Assembly (NCBI RefSeq): GCF_000499385.1
Contig: NW_013651722.1
Span: 61,511-125,510 of the forward strand
DNA length: 64,000 nt
Origin: Eimeria necatrix
Lineage: Eukaryota; Apicomplexa; Conoidasida; Eucoccidiorida; Eimeriidae
Direction of reading: 5' to 3'
The position numbers were made by a program, and so were the translations under genes. Below are positions 1 to 9,558 of this stretch, piece by piece (position 1 is the first letter of the stretch; each line of letters opens with the position of its first letter). A model generated the notes under the pieces. That model worked only from the letters and a program-made list of their open reading frames with translations, was not told the origin of the DNA and ran no database searches.

Positions 1-599
1 GTTGCTGCTGCTGCTGCTGCTGGCCCCGGCGAGCTGCTGCTGCTGCTGCTGCGCTGCTGCACCTCCTGCTGCCGACATGCGGTCACTGCCCCCGCGTCTT
101 CTCAGAGCGCTGCTGCTGCCGCTGATCCCCCCTGCGTCTGCTGCAGCAGCAGTTGTATCTGCTGCTGACCCTGCTGCGCTGCCGCCAGCAGCAGCAGCAA
201 TGCCTGGGTTCTGCAGCAGCCGCTGCCGCTCAGCTGCAAGAGTTTGCTGCTCCGCATGCAGCACAGCAGCAGCGTGTCTGTTGATTTCTACCTTTTCTCG
301 CAGCAGCGCGCGGCTCTTGCGCTGCATCTCCTGCAGCAGCAGCAGCATAAGCAGCAGCAGCAGCAGCAGCAAAAGCACTGCAGCCCGAGTGACTGCGGCA
401 GAAGCACTGCGAGGGCGGGCCCAGGCTGAGCCTCAGAGCCTGAACCCTAAACCCTAAACCCTAAACCCTAAACCCTAAACCCTTAAGCTTACATGTATTT
501 GTTTGAGCTCTTCCTCCATGCCCTCAAACACAAGAGGGCTGCCCTCTGCCTTCAGAGCCTCAAGACGACGCAGAAATTGCTCCTCTCGCTGCCGGACCT

Positions 600-655
<56 letters not shown>

Positions 656-757
656 TAGGCATGCTTGAGGCGCAGCAGCAAATAGAAAGAAGACCAGAAG
701 CTCCAGGAAGCCAGCAGCAGGCCCAGCAGGGCGAAGGCGCAGAGAGGGCCTCAGAAG

Positions 758-795
<38 letters not shown>

Positions 796-1052
796 TGAGA
801 GCTGATAGGCAGCAGCACCGGGGCTCCAAAAGCCTTTAAGAGCAGCAGCAAGACCAAGCAGCCAGCAAAAAGGCAAAAGGAGACACAAAAGAAAAAGAAA
901 AGAAGCAAAATTTAAAAACTCAAAAGAAACCCCACCTGCGCCTCTATTGCTGCACTTGCTGCGTCCAGCTGCGCCATCAGCCGCAGCTCCCGCTGCAGCC
1001 GCGCCGGCAGCGAGAGCGACTCCTCTAGCCACTGGTCTATGGGGTCTGCCAT
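1..1052 (-). CDS. ING-family (inhibitor of growth) protein, N-terminal part, runs off left edge
   Basis: Three exons read in one frame: 1052-936, 597-493 and 330-1. All junctions are phase 0 with GT donors and AG acceptors. Exon 1 starts at an ATG in good context and encodes a segment containing WLEESLSLPARLQREL, which matches the N-terminal helical ING domain (Y/W-LE-x-L-x-LP-x-x-LQR). Exon 2 is a charged helix ending LKQIH; exon 3 continues with MQRKSRALLREKVEINRH and then becomes Ala/Ser/Gln rich. ING proteins tether histone acetyltransferase or deacetylase complexes to H3K4me3 through a C-terminal PHD finger; that finger would lie beyond base 1, so it is unseen. The intron 331-492 holds telomere-like repeats and intron 598-935 holds a long CAG tract that ends at the acceptor. 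The head-to-head neighbour is phosphatidylinositol synthase. The family call rests on the N-terminal domain only. Confidence 0.82.
443..483. repeat. Telomere-like AAACCCT repeat array
   Basis: Nearly six head-to-tail copies of AAACCCT. This is the telomere repeat type of apicomplexans and plants, but it lies inside an intron of the ING-like gene, where the transcript would read TTTAGGG. It is interstitial, because genes flank it on both sides. Confidence 0.97.
601..655. repeat. (CAG)n tract
   Basis: About 18 CAG-type triplets with one CAA interruption. On the minus strand it is (CTG)n and runs directly into the 3' splice site of ING-like exon 2 at 598-599, so here it is intronic rather than coding. 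Confidence 0.95.
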
Positions 1053-2009
1053 CTTCCTGCTGCTGCTGCTGCTGCTGTGGCTGCTGCTGCTGCTGCTGCT
1101 GCGGCTGCTGCTGCTGTGTTTGCTGCGGGGTGCGCTGTCGCTGCGCGTGCATGCGCTCCCGGGCTGCAGGAAGAGAAGACAGTGTCTCGGCTGTCTTCGT
1201 CAGCAGCAGCAGGGCGCAGGGGCTTTGCCCGGAACGCAGTAGCAGCAGCAGGCCAGATCGAGGGACTGCTGCTGCTGCTGCTGCTGCTGCGGCGGGTGCA
1301 GCAGCAGACTCACGGGCTTCTCCCTGCTGCAGCCAGCCCCACGCAGCCCCTGCTGCAGCAACTGAGCGCCGGCTGCAGCGCAGCTACGCAGGCCAAAGAC
1401 GGAGGCGCTGCGGGCCTGTAGAGGCCCATAGCAGCAGCTGGGGGCCCTAAGGGGGACGCAGCTGCCGCGGCGGACTGGGGGCTGCGTCAGAGAGACCCAA
1501 TTCAGGCGCTGAGGCCGCGCTGGGCAACCCGCTGCTGCAGCAGCTGCTGCAGCAGCAGCAGCAGCAGCTGCAGCGGCGAGACTCGTGTGCGCAGTAGCGG
1601 TGACCGAGGAGAGCGGCGGCCGTGCCCGCTGCAAAGAAGCAAGATGGCAGTTTGTCGGTCTTTAATAAAAAACAAGTCGAGGGGCCCCTAAGCAAAAGGT
1701 GTCAGCGCTAGGAACGTATGGGACCTGGCCGCTTCACAGAAACAGCGGCACCAGCAGCAGCAGCAGCAGCAGCAGCTGGCTGGGGCCCTCCCCCCCTGGG
1801 GCCCTGGGTCTTCGCTGCTGCTGTGCTGCTCGCAGCCAAAACACAATTCTTTTTGCAAATACTTTCTTCTGTGAGCTCTCGAAGGGCCCCCCTAAAGCCA
1901 GACACTGCTGCGGGCCCCCCAGCGCCGCAGCTAGACCCCCGGCCCCCCCCCCAGAGGCCCCCAGCTGCCTGCAGCAGCTCTCTTCTCCAGCGCCTTTTAT
2001 TTGTTCACC
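1053..2009. other. Divergent intergenic region between ING-like gene and PI synthase
   Basis: No supported gene. It holds several CAG/CTG tracts (about 1060-1110, 1265-1290, 1540-1570, 1755-1780) and G+C-rich sequence. Long ORFs here translate as runs of Ala, Gln, Cys or Leu in all frames and carry no recognisable domain. It probably contains the 5' UTRs and promoters of both flanking genes. Confidence 0.5.
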
Positions 2010-4370
2010 ATGGCTCAGCAGACGCCTCTCAGAGGAGACGCAGAGGTCCTCAAGGTCCTCTTGTACGTCCCCAACCTCATAGGTGAGGGCCCCCGCCGGC
2101 CCCGCCCTGGGGGCCCCAAGTGGGGCCCCCACCGTCCACTAGCTGCTGCAGACGTGTCTAGGGCCCCCCTGCGGCCAGAGAACCCAGGGGGCCAGCTTGG
2201 CCGCTGCAGGGCCCCCACTAGGGGGCCCCCGGAGGCCCTGGGGCACCAGTGGGGGCCTGGAAGCCCCCAGGGGCCCCTTCATGGCCGCAGCAGCAGCAGG
2301 AAATGCCCTTATTTGGTGCATGCGTTGTGGCTGCGTGTCTGCTGCTGCTGCTGCTGCTTAGGGTACTTGCGGCTGCTGCTGCTGCTGGTGGCTGCTCTCG
2401 TGGGGAGCCAGTGGCTCTGCCTGCTTTGCTACGCCGCCTCGCAGCTGCTGGACGCAGCAGACGGCCACACAGCGAGGCGTTTGAACCAAGGCAAGCCAAA
2501 CCCTAAACCCTAAACCCTAAACCCTAGGCCTATCCACAGCTCCCCCCGTGAGCTGCACAGCACAGCCGCAGCAGCTAAGTGCCCCTCTACAGTGCCAAGA
2601 GTTCATCTCGAACAAGACAAGAAATAGACAAAATGAGAGAAAGGGAGTTCGCAGGGCCCTCGAACCCCACCCTGCAGCAGCAACAGCAGCAGCAGCAGCA
2701 GCAGCGGCAGCAGCAGCAGCAGCTCGTTTGCGTTGGTGCTTTTTCAGTGTCGCTCTTTGGGGCTTGCTTGGACCAGCTGCTCGACCGGCTTTCTACGTGT
2801 CTCTTCTACCTGCTGAATGCTGCAGTCTGCCCCCACTATGCCTGGGGTGCGCTGCAGCTTAGGCCGCTGCTGCTGCAGCAGCAGCAGCAGCAGCTGCTGC
2901 TGCTGCTGCTGTTTCCTCGCTGCTGCTCTGCCGCTGCGTGTCGAGGCTTTTCGGCTGCATTTGTGTTTCCTTGGCTGCTGCTGTTCGCCTCGGCGTCGAA
3001 GTGTCTTGCCTTTTCATTGCGCCTTTCTGTCCCGCCCTGCTGCTGCTGCGCTGCTGCTGCTGCTGCTGTGCTGCTGCTGCTGCTGCTGCTGCTGCTCAGG
3101 CTTCTTTTTGCTGCTGCTGACAGACGTGGGGGGCCACTGGCTGCACTTCTTTGCAGCCACAGCCGCGGGCGCCGCGTCTCACAAGCAAGTCAACGAGGCC
3201 CCCTTCATCCTGCAGCAGTATTACACCCGTAAAAGTGGGTTGCAGCACGAGCAGCAGCAGCAAGCCTGGGGGAAGCTCCATCGCTGGGGGGGCCGCTGGC
3301 TTTGTCTTTGTTTGCATTTGAATTGTTTTTGCTGCTCCTCTTATCTTCTTTTGTCTCATGAAAGTGCATTTTTGCTGCTGCTCCGCAGCAGCTCGTCTCC
3401 TGCTGCAGCAGTGTTTCTGTATCTTACAGCTAGCCAGCAGCTAGCTGGCTCGGCTTGCTGCTTGCTGCAAGCCGCAGAGCTGCAGCAAAGCTGCAGCAAA
3501 ACCGCATAAAAGCTGCATAAAATCTCATAAAAGCTGCAGCAAATCTGCAGAAAAGCTGCAGCAAAGCCGCAGCAAAGCTGCAGCAGAGCTGCAGCAGAGA
3601 TGCAGCAAAGCCGAGCAGCTTTGGCCGCTGCTGCGGGCTTTGTGCTCATCTGCTGCGTCTGTGCTGCTGCTGCGCGTTTGCTGCTGCAGTGCTGATGCTG
3701 CTGTGCATCATTTCTTACGAAGGTTTCCTTGTGGCTCTTTTCGTAGCAGCAAAAGCTGCCCCTGGCTCTCTCATCCACAGCGCTTGTGAGGCTCCGGCTT
3801 GAGGCTGCTGCTGCTGCTGCCGTGGCGCCTGCTGCTGCTGCGCTGCTGCTGCTGCTGTGGCACCTGTTGTTGCTGTCGTGGCGCCTGCTGCTGCTGCTGC
3901 TTCTGCTGCCGTGGCGCCTGCTGCTGCTGCCGTGGCGCCTGCTGCTGCTGCTGCTGCCGTGGCGCCTGCTGCTGCTGCTGCCACGGCGCCTGCTGCTCCT
4001 GCTGCTCTAGCTGGCGCTGCTGCCTGCTTGGTGTGTGCCTCTGCAGCAACTGCGTGCGCCATTGCGTGCCTCCCATTTGCTGCATTCAAAGCGGTGAGTC
4101 CCGCTGCAGTCCTTCTTGCTGCTGCTGCTGCTGTGAGCGCCTGCTGCTACTTCATTTAGCCACGTCTGTTGGAGGCTGGGTCTCCTCTCTGCTGCCTGCG
4201 GATCCCTGCTGCTGCGCCTGCTGCTGCTGCGCCTGCTGCTGCTGCGCTGCAGCATTTGCATGCGTTTGTGTCTGCATTTCTGCTTCCTGCTGCAGCTCAC
4301 AAACGTCCTTCAGGGCTACTACGGCGCCCGCCGCCTGGCGGCTCTGCCGATGCCAGCAGCAGCTTCTTAG
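2010..4370 (+). CDS. PIS: CDP-diacylglycerol--inositol 3-phosphatidyltransferase (phosphatidylinositol synthase)
   Basis: Seven exons: 2010-2082, 2362-2490, 2748-2846, 3100-3228, 3690-3785, 4047-4093 and 4296-4370. They sum to 648 nt, 215 residues, matching the family's usual length of about 215. The enzyme joins CDP-diacylglycerol and myo-inositol in the ER membrane. Exon 1 gives VLLYVPNLIG; exons 2 and 3 together give the complete CDP-alcohol phosphotransferase signature DG-x2-AR-x8-G-x3-D-x3-D (D58, G59, A62, R63, G72, D76, D80). Exon 4 contains HWLHFF and SHKQVNEAPFILQQYYT, exon 5 the hydrophobic LLMLLCIISYEGFLV, and exon 7 the C-terminal helix beginning LTNVLQ. The signature is intact only if intron 2491-2747 is removed with a GC donor (AAG|GCAAGC) and AG acceptor. 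All other donors are GT. That intron begins with telomere-like repeats. Identification is firm; the exact residue at 68 (V where relatives have G) depends on the exon 3 acceptor. Confidence 0.93.
2498..2525. repeat. Telomere-like AAACCCT repeat in PIS intron 2
   Basis: Exactly four AAACCCT units, starting seven bases after the GC splice donor of the phosphatidylinositol synthase intron. Confidence 0.96.
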
Positions 4371-6432
4371 CGGAGCAGCGCAGCACTTGCTGCTGCAGCT
4401 CCCCGCGAGCAGCAGGGGTGCCCCCCGGGTCTCCTGCTGCCACTTAATCCAGAGGGGCCCCCCGGGGCCCCCCGGGAGTCTTCCATTGTGCGGGGCCCCA
4501 GGGGCTCTTCCATTGTGCGGGGCCCCCAGGGGTTCTTCAAGTGTGCGGGGCCCCTGGGGCTCCTTCATTGTTTGGGGCCCCCGGGGGTTCCACCTCTTTG
4601 TACTGCATTCTGTTTTATCAACGAGGGCCCCGAAGGGCCCCTCAATCATTTTATGCCCAAAAAGGGCCCCCAGGGGCCCCCCTCCTGTGCCTAGGCAGGC
4701 AAAGCGGGGCCCCGGGGGGCCCCCAGCCACGCCCTTGTGTGCAAAAAACAGCCCCGACTCGCCTAGAGGCCCCCCGCGGCGTCTGGTGTTGCGTGTACGA
4801 AAATAGCTGGCGAGGCCCTTGTGCTGATGTGAAAAGGACCCAAAGGGGCCCCCAACTGGCCACAAGAGGCCCGCAGCGTTGGCTGTTCGTGCCGCGCCGC
4901 AGGGGCCCCCGCAGCCCCGCTTGCTGGGGGCGGGCGCGAGAACTGTGGGGAAGCCACGGCGCTTTTTAAGTCGCAGCTGCAGCAGCAACTGCAGCAGAAC
5001 CATTTGTGCGCTAAGTGTCACTGCTGTGAGCTGTCTGTACACCCGACGCGGGCCCCGCGGCAGCTACTGTGTATCTGTTTCTCGCGGCTACTCAGCGGCT
5101 AGGCCTGCGAAGCTGAACAGGCACTATGCTGCATGCGCAGAGCGCGCGGGCCAGCGAACCCCCCTCACAGACTCGCCTGCTGCGGCTTCTGGCTGCAGAT
5201 TCCAATGTATTCAGCGGAGTCCAAAGCCTTGCGGCAAAACCTCTTCCCCGCAGTAAAAGGAAACTGAGCAAGCACAATTCAAGCGGGCCCCAAGCGCCGC
5301 ATGCCCCCAAGAAAGGCGCGGCAGCGGGGCTCGCTAAGCAGGCTCCAGGTCTGCCCAAGACCTTTTGCACAGGGGTCCGTCTGTGCATGCTTGCGAAGCA
5401 GTCTCTAGGTAAAAATAAGTGTATTTGGGTCCACTATATACATATTTACGTATGTATACACACTCATACAAGCACGTACGCGTGCCCGCAGCAGAGCACC
5501 ACACGCACAAAGGCACTGTTGGGAGCTTCGGAAAAATATCGCCAACAACAAAGTGGGTCTCGGCTTCTCCGGCTGCCTCCGCAGCTGCTGCTGCAGCACC
5601 TGCTGCTGCTGCAGCAGCCGCTGCACTTGCTCGTTCGGCCGGCAGCCAGTTTCGAAAAGTTCCTAAGCCGCACGACGGCGCTGCGACACCTACAAAGTCC
5701 GTGCGGGGAGCCACAGCTGCTGCTGCGACTGCGGCACCTGCTGCAGCACGGCTGCAGCAAACGCAGCAACAGACGTCGTGGCTGCTGCTTGCGGGATTGC
5801 TTCAGTCTCCACAACCAGGCGCACAGACGGCCTTCAGAGCTGGCCGGCAGGGGACAACGGAAGACGCGCTGCTGCTGCTCGTGCTATTGCAAACAGCAGC
5901 AGCAGCTGCCTCAAAAACAACTAACGAGAAGTTATCCAAAAAAGGGACGGAGCCACGTCGAGGGGACCGTCGCAGTTTGCTCCTAGAAATCGCCAAACGC
6001 TGCTGCTACTGCTGGTCCTGCAGCTGCTGCTGCTGCTGCAGCTGCTGCTGCCGCTGCTGCTGCTGCTGCTGCTGCTGTGCCGGCCAGACAAACACAGAAA
6101 AACATACAATGCTCGGGAGGCCTCGCAACGAGTGCCCCACTTGAAGCCCCAACGGAGCGCCAAGAACGATGCCCATATTCCCGCTAAAAACAAAGGGATC
6201 TAGGCCTACTTCTGCTGCAGCAGCTGCTGCTGTATCGGTTCCCTCACTGCTGGAGCTGCTGCTGCCAGGTGCCGCCTAAATCACAAAATGTTCACCCTTA
6301 GGCGCACAGCTGCTTCACGTAACTCATGAACAGCGGCGCAACGGGTGCCACCGGTTCTGCTGCTGCTGCTGTTGCTGCTGCTGTTGCTGCGGAATCGTCG
6401 CCCCACAACACGCCTGAGGAACGCGCTGCCAC
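4371..6432. other. Repeat-rich interval without a confirmed gene
   Basis: Between the stop codons of PI synthase (+) and the zinc-finger gene (-), which are convergent. It has a GGGGCCCC-rich block at 4440-4930 and CTG/CAG tracts at about 5580-5620, 5870-5900 and 6000-6085. A plus-strand ORF at 5419-6144 (Ala-rich, then a Lys/Arg-rich tail) and one at 5126-5986 are open but contain no recognised domain and are built largely from repeat codons. They may be 3' UTR or a lineage-specific gene; the sequence does not decide. Confidence 0.4.
4478..4592. repeat. 27-28 bp tandem repeat with GGGGCCCC cores
   Basis: Four degenerate head-to-tail copies of a unit that reads roughly TTCCATTGTGCGGGGCCCC plus a short CAGGGG-type spacer; copies begin near 4481, 4508, 4536 and 4563. 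GGGGCCCC palindromes continue to about 4930. Confidence 0.8.
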
Positions 6433-6493
6433 TTAGGCCTGCTCCTGCCGCTCCGACGGTTGTTGCTGCTGCTGTTGCTGCGGCGCTTGCTGC

Positions 6494-6525
<32 letters not shown>

Positions 6526-8261
6526 TTGATGCTGCAGCTGCTGTCGCTGCGTCTGCTGCTGGTGATGTGGCGCGGAGGCACCGAACAGCCAAGGGCTGTG
6601 GTCGCCCGCCCACCGCCCTTGTAGAAGGGCCCCAAAGAGCAGCAAGCTGTTTTGTGAGCAGCCGCCGGCTGCTTCCTCCTGATGTTCTTGCTGCTGCTGC
6701 TCGTCCTCCCGCTGCTGCTGCAGGCCTGCGTGCGGCCTGGGCTTCAAGGAGGGAAAGTCTTGAGCGGAGAAGGTGAACCCTCGCTGCTGCTGCTGCTGCT
6801 GCTCCTGCTCCTGCTGCTTCCGGTGCAGCTGCCGAGGATCCGACCTTTGCCCAGACATGAAGGCTCGCACGCCTCCGCCCCAAACACCTGTGCCGTGCGG
6901 CACAAAGCTGTGGGGCCCCCTATGATAGTTCCCGCTGCCATTGGGGCCCCTGGGGCCCCTGGGGGCCTCTTCTGCAGCGAAGCCCCCCGAGAGGACCCCG
7001 CCGTCATCCGGCCGCCCGTCCGTCCTCACAAGAGGACTGGGAGTTTCGGGTTGCTGCTGCTGCTGGTGTGGCTGCGTCTGCGTCTGGGGCTGCGGCTGCT
7101 GCTGCTGCAGCTGCATCCGCTGCCGCTGCTCCCGCCGCTGCAGCTTGTCTTCGCTCTCGTCGCTCAACGCGCTGCTTCGCTGGCTCACGGTGGTGCTTCT
7201 GATCTCCGTGCCCTGAATTCCCTTAGACTGCAGGTTGCCAGCAGAGGCCCCTGGGGCTGTGCCCTTGAAGAGGGCCTCTTCGCCCACGCTGCGGGTTGGG
7301 CTGCGGCAAGGGTGGGGGCCCCTCTCGCGGTGCCCGCTGTATGCGCCGGGGCCCCCCTGGTGCGCAGCAAGCGGCTGTTGCTGCTGCTGCAGCTGCTGCA
7401 GCTGCTGCAGCTGCTGCAGGTGCTGCTGCTGCTGCAGGTGCTGCTGCTGCTGCTGCTGCTGCAGCTGGTGCTGCTGCTGCTGCAGCTGCTGGAGCTGCTG
7501 GAGGTGGTGTAGATGGTGGGGCTGCCGTGGAGCCCCTCCTCCAAATGCCAGGGAGTCCACATGGCCCCCCGGCGACTCTGCGGAAACTTCGTGGTGCATG
7601 AGAAGTCTGTGGTGGGGCTGGGGGTGGCGGTGGTGGTGCTGGAGCTGGTGCGCGTACTGCTGGTGCTGCAGCTGCTGCTGCAGCTGCTGCTGCAGCTGCT
7701 GCTGCAGCTGCACCGCGTCCAGCGCTGCGTACCCAGGGGGCACGTCTTTCGAACGAATGTGCTTCAACACCTTTTGCCCGTGGTGAGCTGCGCCCCCCTC
7801 GTGCCAGTGGCGCAGCAGCCCCAAGAGGTCGCTGCCTTTGCAGGTGCACTTGGGGCACTGGAAGTAGCCGTCGGGGCCCCGCAGCCGCTGCAGCTGCTGC
7901 ACTATGTGTCCTTTTTGCGAGATGTGTGCAGCAAAAAGAGACAAAGAAGACGGAGGAAAAGCTTCTAAACACGAAGGGCAGTAGTAGAACACTTGCTTGC
8001 CCCTGGTGGCCGACCGCGGCGCCGGGCCGAGACCCCCCGCCCTGCGCGGCGGCCGCTGCAGCTGCTGCTGCGGCAGCTGCTGCTGCTGCTCCACCACACC
8101 TCCGGGGGCCCCCAGGGGGCCCTCTGGGAAGTGACTCCCGCTGTTGTGCCCCATGCTGCTGCACTGCGAATGCCGCTGCGCGTAGCGCAGCTGCGAGCGG
8201 CCCCCCCTGTAGGCATCTGGCCGCTGCACCAGCCGCTCGGAAGAGGCCCTGGGGTGCCCCT

Positions 8262-8295
<34 letters not shown>

Positions 8296-8404
8296 TTCTC
8301 TTTCCTCTGCGGGCGGGAAGCAGCCGCCCGCGGCCCCCGTCCTGCACTGGTAGGCGTGCAGCACCATGGGGCTCAGCCGGTACCTGGGGGTCACCGGGGC
8401 CTCT

Positions 8405-8436
<32 letters not shown>

Positions 8437-9558
8437 GTGGAATCCTGGGGAAATTCCCCTGGGCTGGGGCCACTGGGGGTCGCCCCCCGGGAAGTTAAGG
8501 GGGCCCCCCTGCTGCTGCAGCCCCTGGCTCTGCGGATAGTCCAGAAAGCCCTGGGGCCCCTCCGCCAGGGGCCCCCGGGGGCCCCACGCCTCCTCTGCTG
8601 CAGAGGAGCTGTACCGCCACAGCAAATCCCCCCCAGGCACAACCAAAGGCACAGCCTGGCAGGGGCTGGGGGCCCCCAGCCAGTTGGGGTCCACAAGGGG
8701 GAGCCCCACGGGAGAGGGGGAGTCGCCAAGGTTGCCCGAAAGGGCCATAGGGGAGGCCCCCATTGGGGGCCCCACGGGGGGCCCCGGAGGGGGCCCCTGG
8801 GGGGCCCCCGCAGGGGGCCCCGCAGGGGGCCCCACAGGCGCTGGCCTGGCGCCCTCCGGACGGCCTATGGGCCTCGGCCGCTGCTGCACCACTTCGTGCA
8901 GCTGCTGCTGCTCGGAGCTGCAGCCCTCGAGGTGGCCCCGCAGCCAATCTCGAGGCTGCCGCGCTGCAGCAAAGGGCTCGTCAAGTTGTGAAGGGAGAGC
9001 ATCTTGCTGCTCCTCTCCGCCGCCGTTGCTGCTGCCGTCGTTGTTGCCGCTGCTGCTTCTGCCTCCCAGCGAGAGGCGCCAGCTGCTGCTCTCGGGGGCG
9101 AGCTCCTCGGGGGGGGGCCTTGAGGGGCCCCCCGAAGCAGCAACAGCAGCAAGAGCAGCACCCAGGAATTGCCGTATGCTGCTGCTGCTCTGCCCCGCCA
9201 GCAGCAGGTGCTGCAGGCGCTGCAGCTGCTGCGTCAGATCGCCGGCTGTTCCGTTGCACGGAGGCGCCACAACTGCCCCCTGATGCTGCTCCTGCTCCTC
9301 CCCTTGCTGCTGCTGCTGCTGCGGCGGCTCATACTCGCCTCTTTCCGGGTTCAGGTGGAGCAGCTCGAAGGACTCCTGCAGCTGCTGCGGCTGCGGCTGG
9401 TGCCGCAGGTGCTGCGTTGCTTGCTTTTGTTCCAGATTTTGCTGCTGATCCTCTTGCTGCTGCAGCGGCTCCTGCTGCTGCTCCTCTAGCCCGTCACTGC
9501 GGCTGGCTGAGTCCTCCTCCGCGTGCTCTCCCGAGCACGCCGGCTTTTGCGCGTCCAT
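6433..9558 (-). CDS. Large Gln-rich protein with two C2H2-like zinc fingers, function unknown
   Basis: One uninterrupted 1041-residue reading frame from ATG at 9558. Around residues 515-545 it has CPSC followed after 14 residues by H-x5-H, and around 565-595 CPKC followed by a His cluster (RHWHEGG..HH), so two C2H2-like fingers separated by about 25 residues. Between roughly residues 230 and 270 is a Pro/Gly repeat (GPP-type units) encoded by GGGGCCCCC-rich DNA. Long poly-Gln tracts fill the N-terminus, the stretch after the fingers and the C-terminus. Near residue 930 there is the motif FTFSAQDFPSLKP. Finger pairs of this spacing suggest nucleic-acid binding, but I recognise no specific family. 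Introns cannot be excluded inside the repeats; the open frame and the intact fingers argue for one exon. It converges on PI synthase. Confidence 0.75.

Noticed and set aside
2..457. Plus-strand ORF of 151 codons, Leu/Cys/Ser rich
   Set aside because: It is the antisense of the ING-like exon 3, translated through (CTG)n in another frame; no domain.
443..483. True chromosome end
   Set aside because: Only about six units, with gene sequence on both sides, so an interstitial array.
493..1450. Overlapping ORFs on both strands rich in Gln, Ala, Cys or Leu
   Set aside because: Long CAG tracts have no stop in any of the six frames, so open length is uninformative here. Only frames with non-repeat family motifs were kept.
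4152..5042. Minus-strand ORF of 296 codons over the GGGGCCCC block
   Set aside because: Gly/Pro-rich translation of the tandem repeat; overlaps the real PI synthase last exon; no motif.
7223..8473. Minus-strand ORF of 416 codons overlapping the zinc-finger gene
   Set aside because: Frame-shifted shadow dominated by poly-Ala; the zinc-finger frame has intact Cys/His motifs and an ATG.
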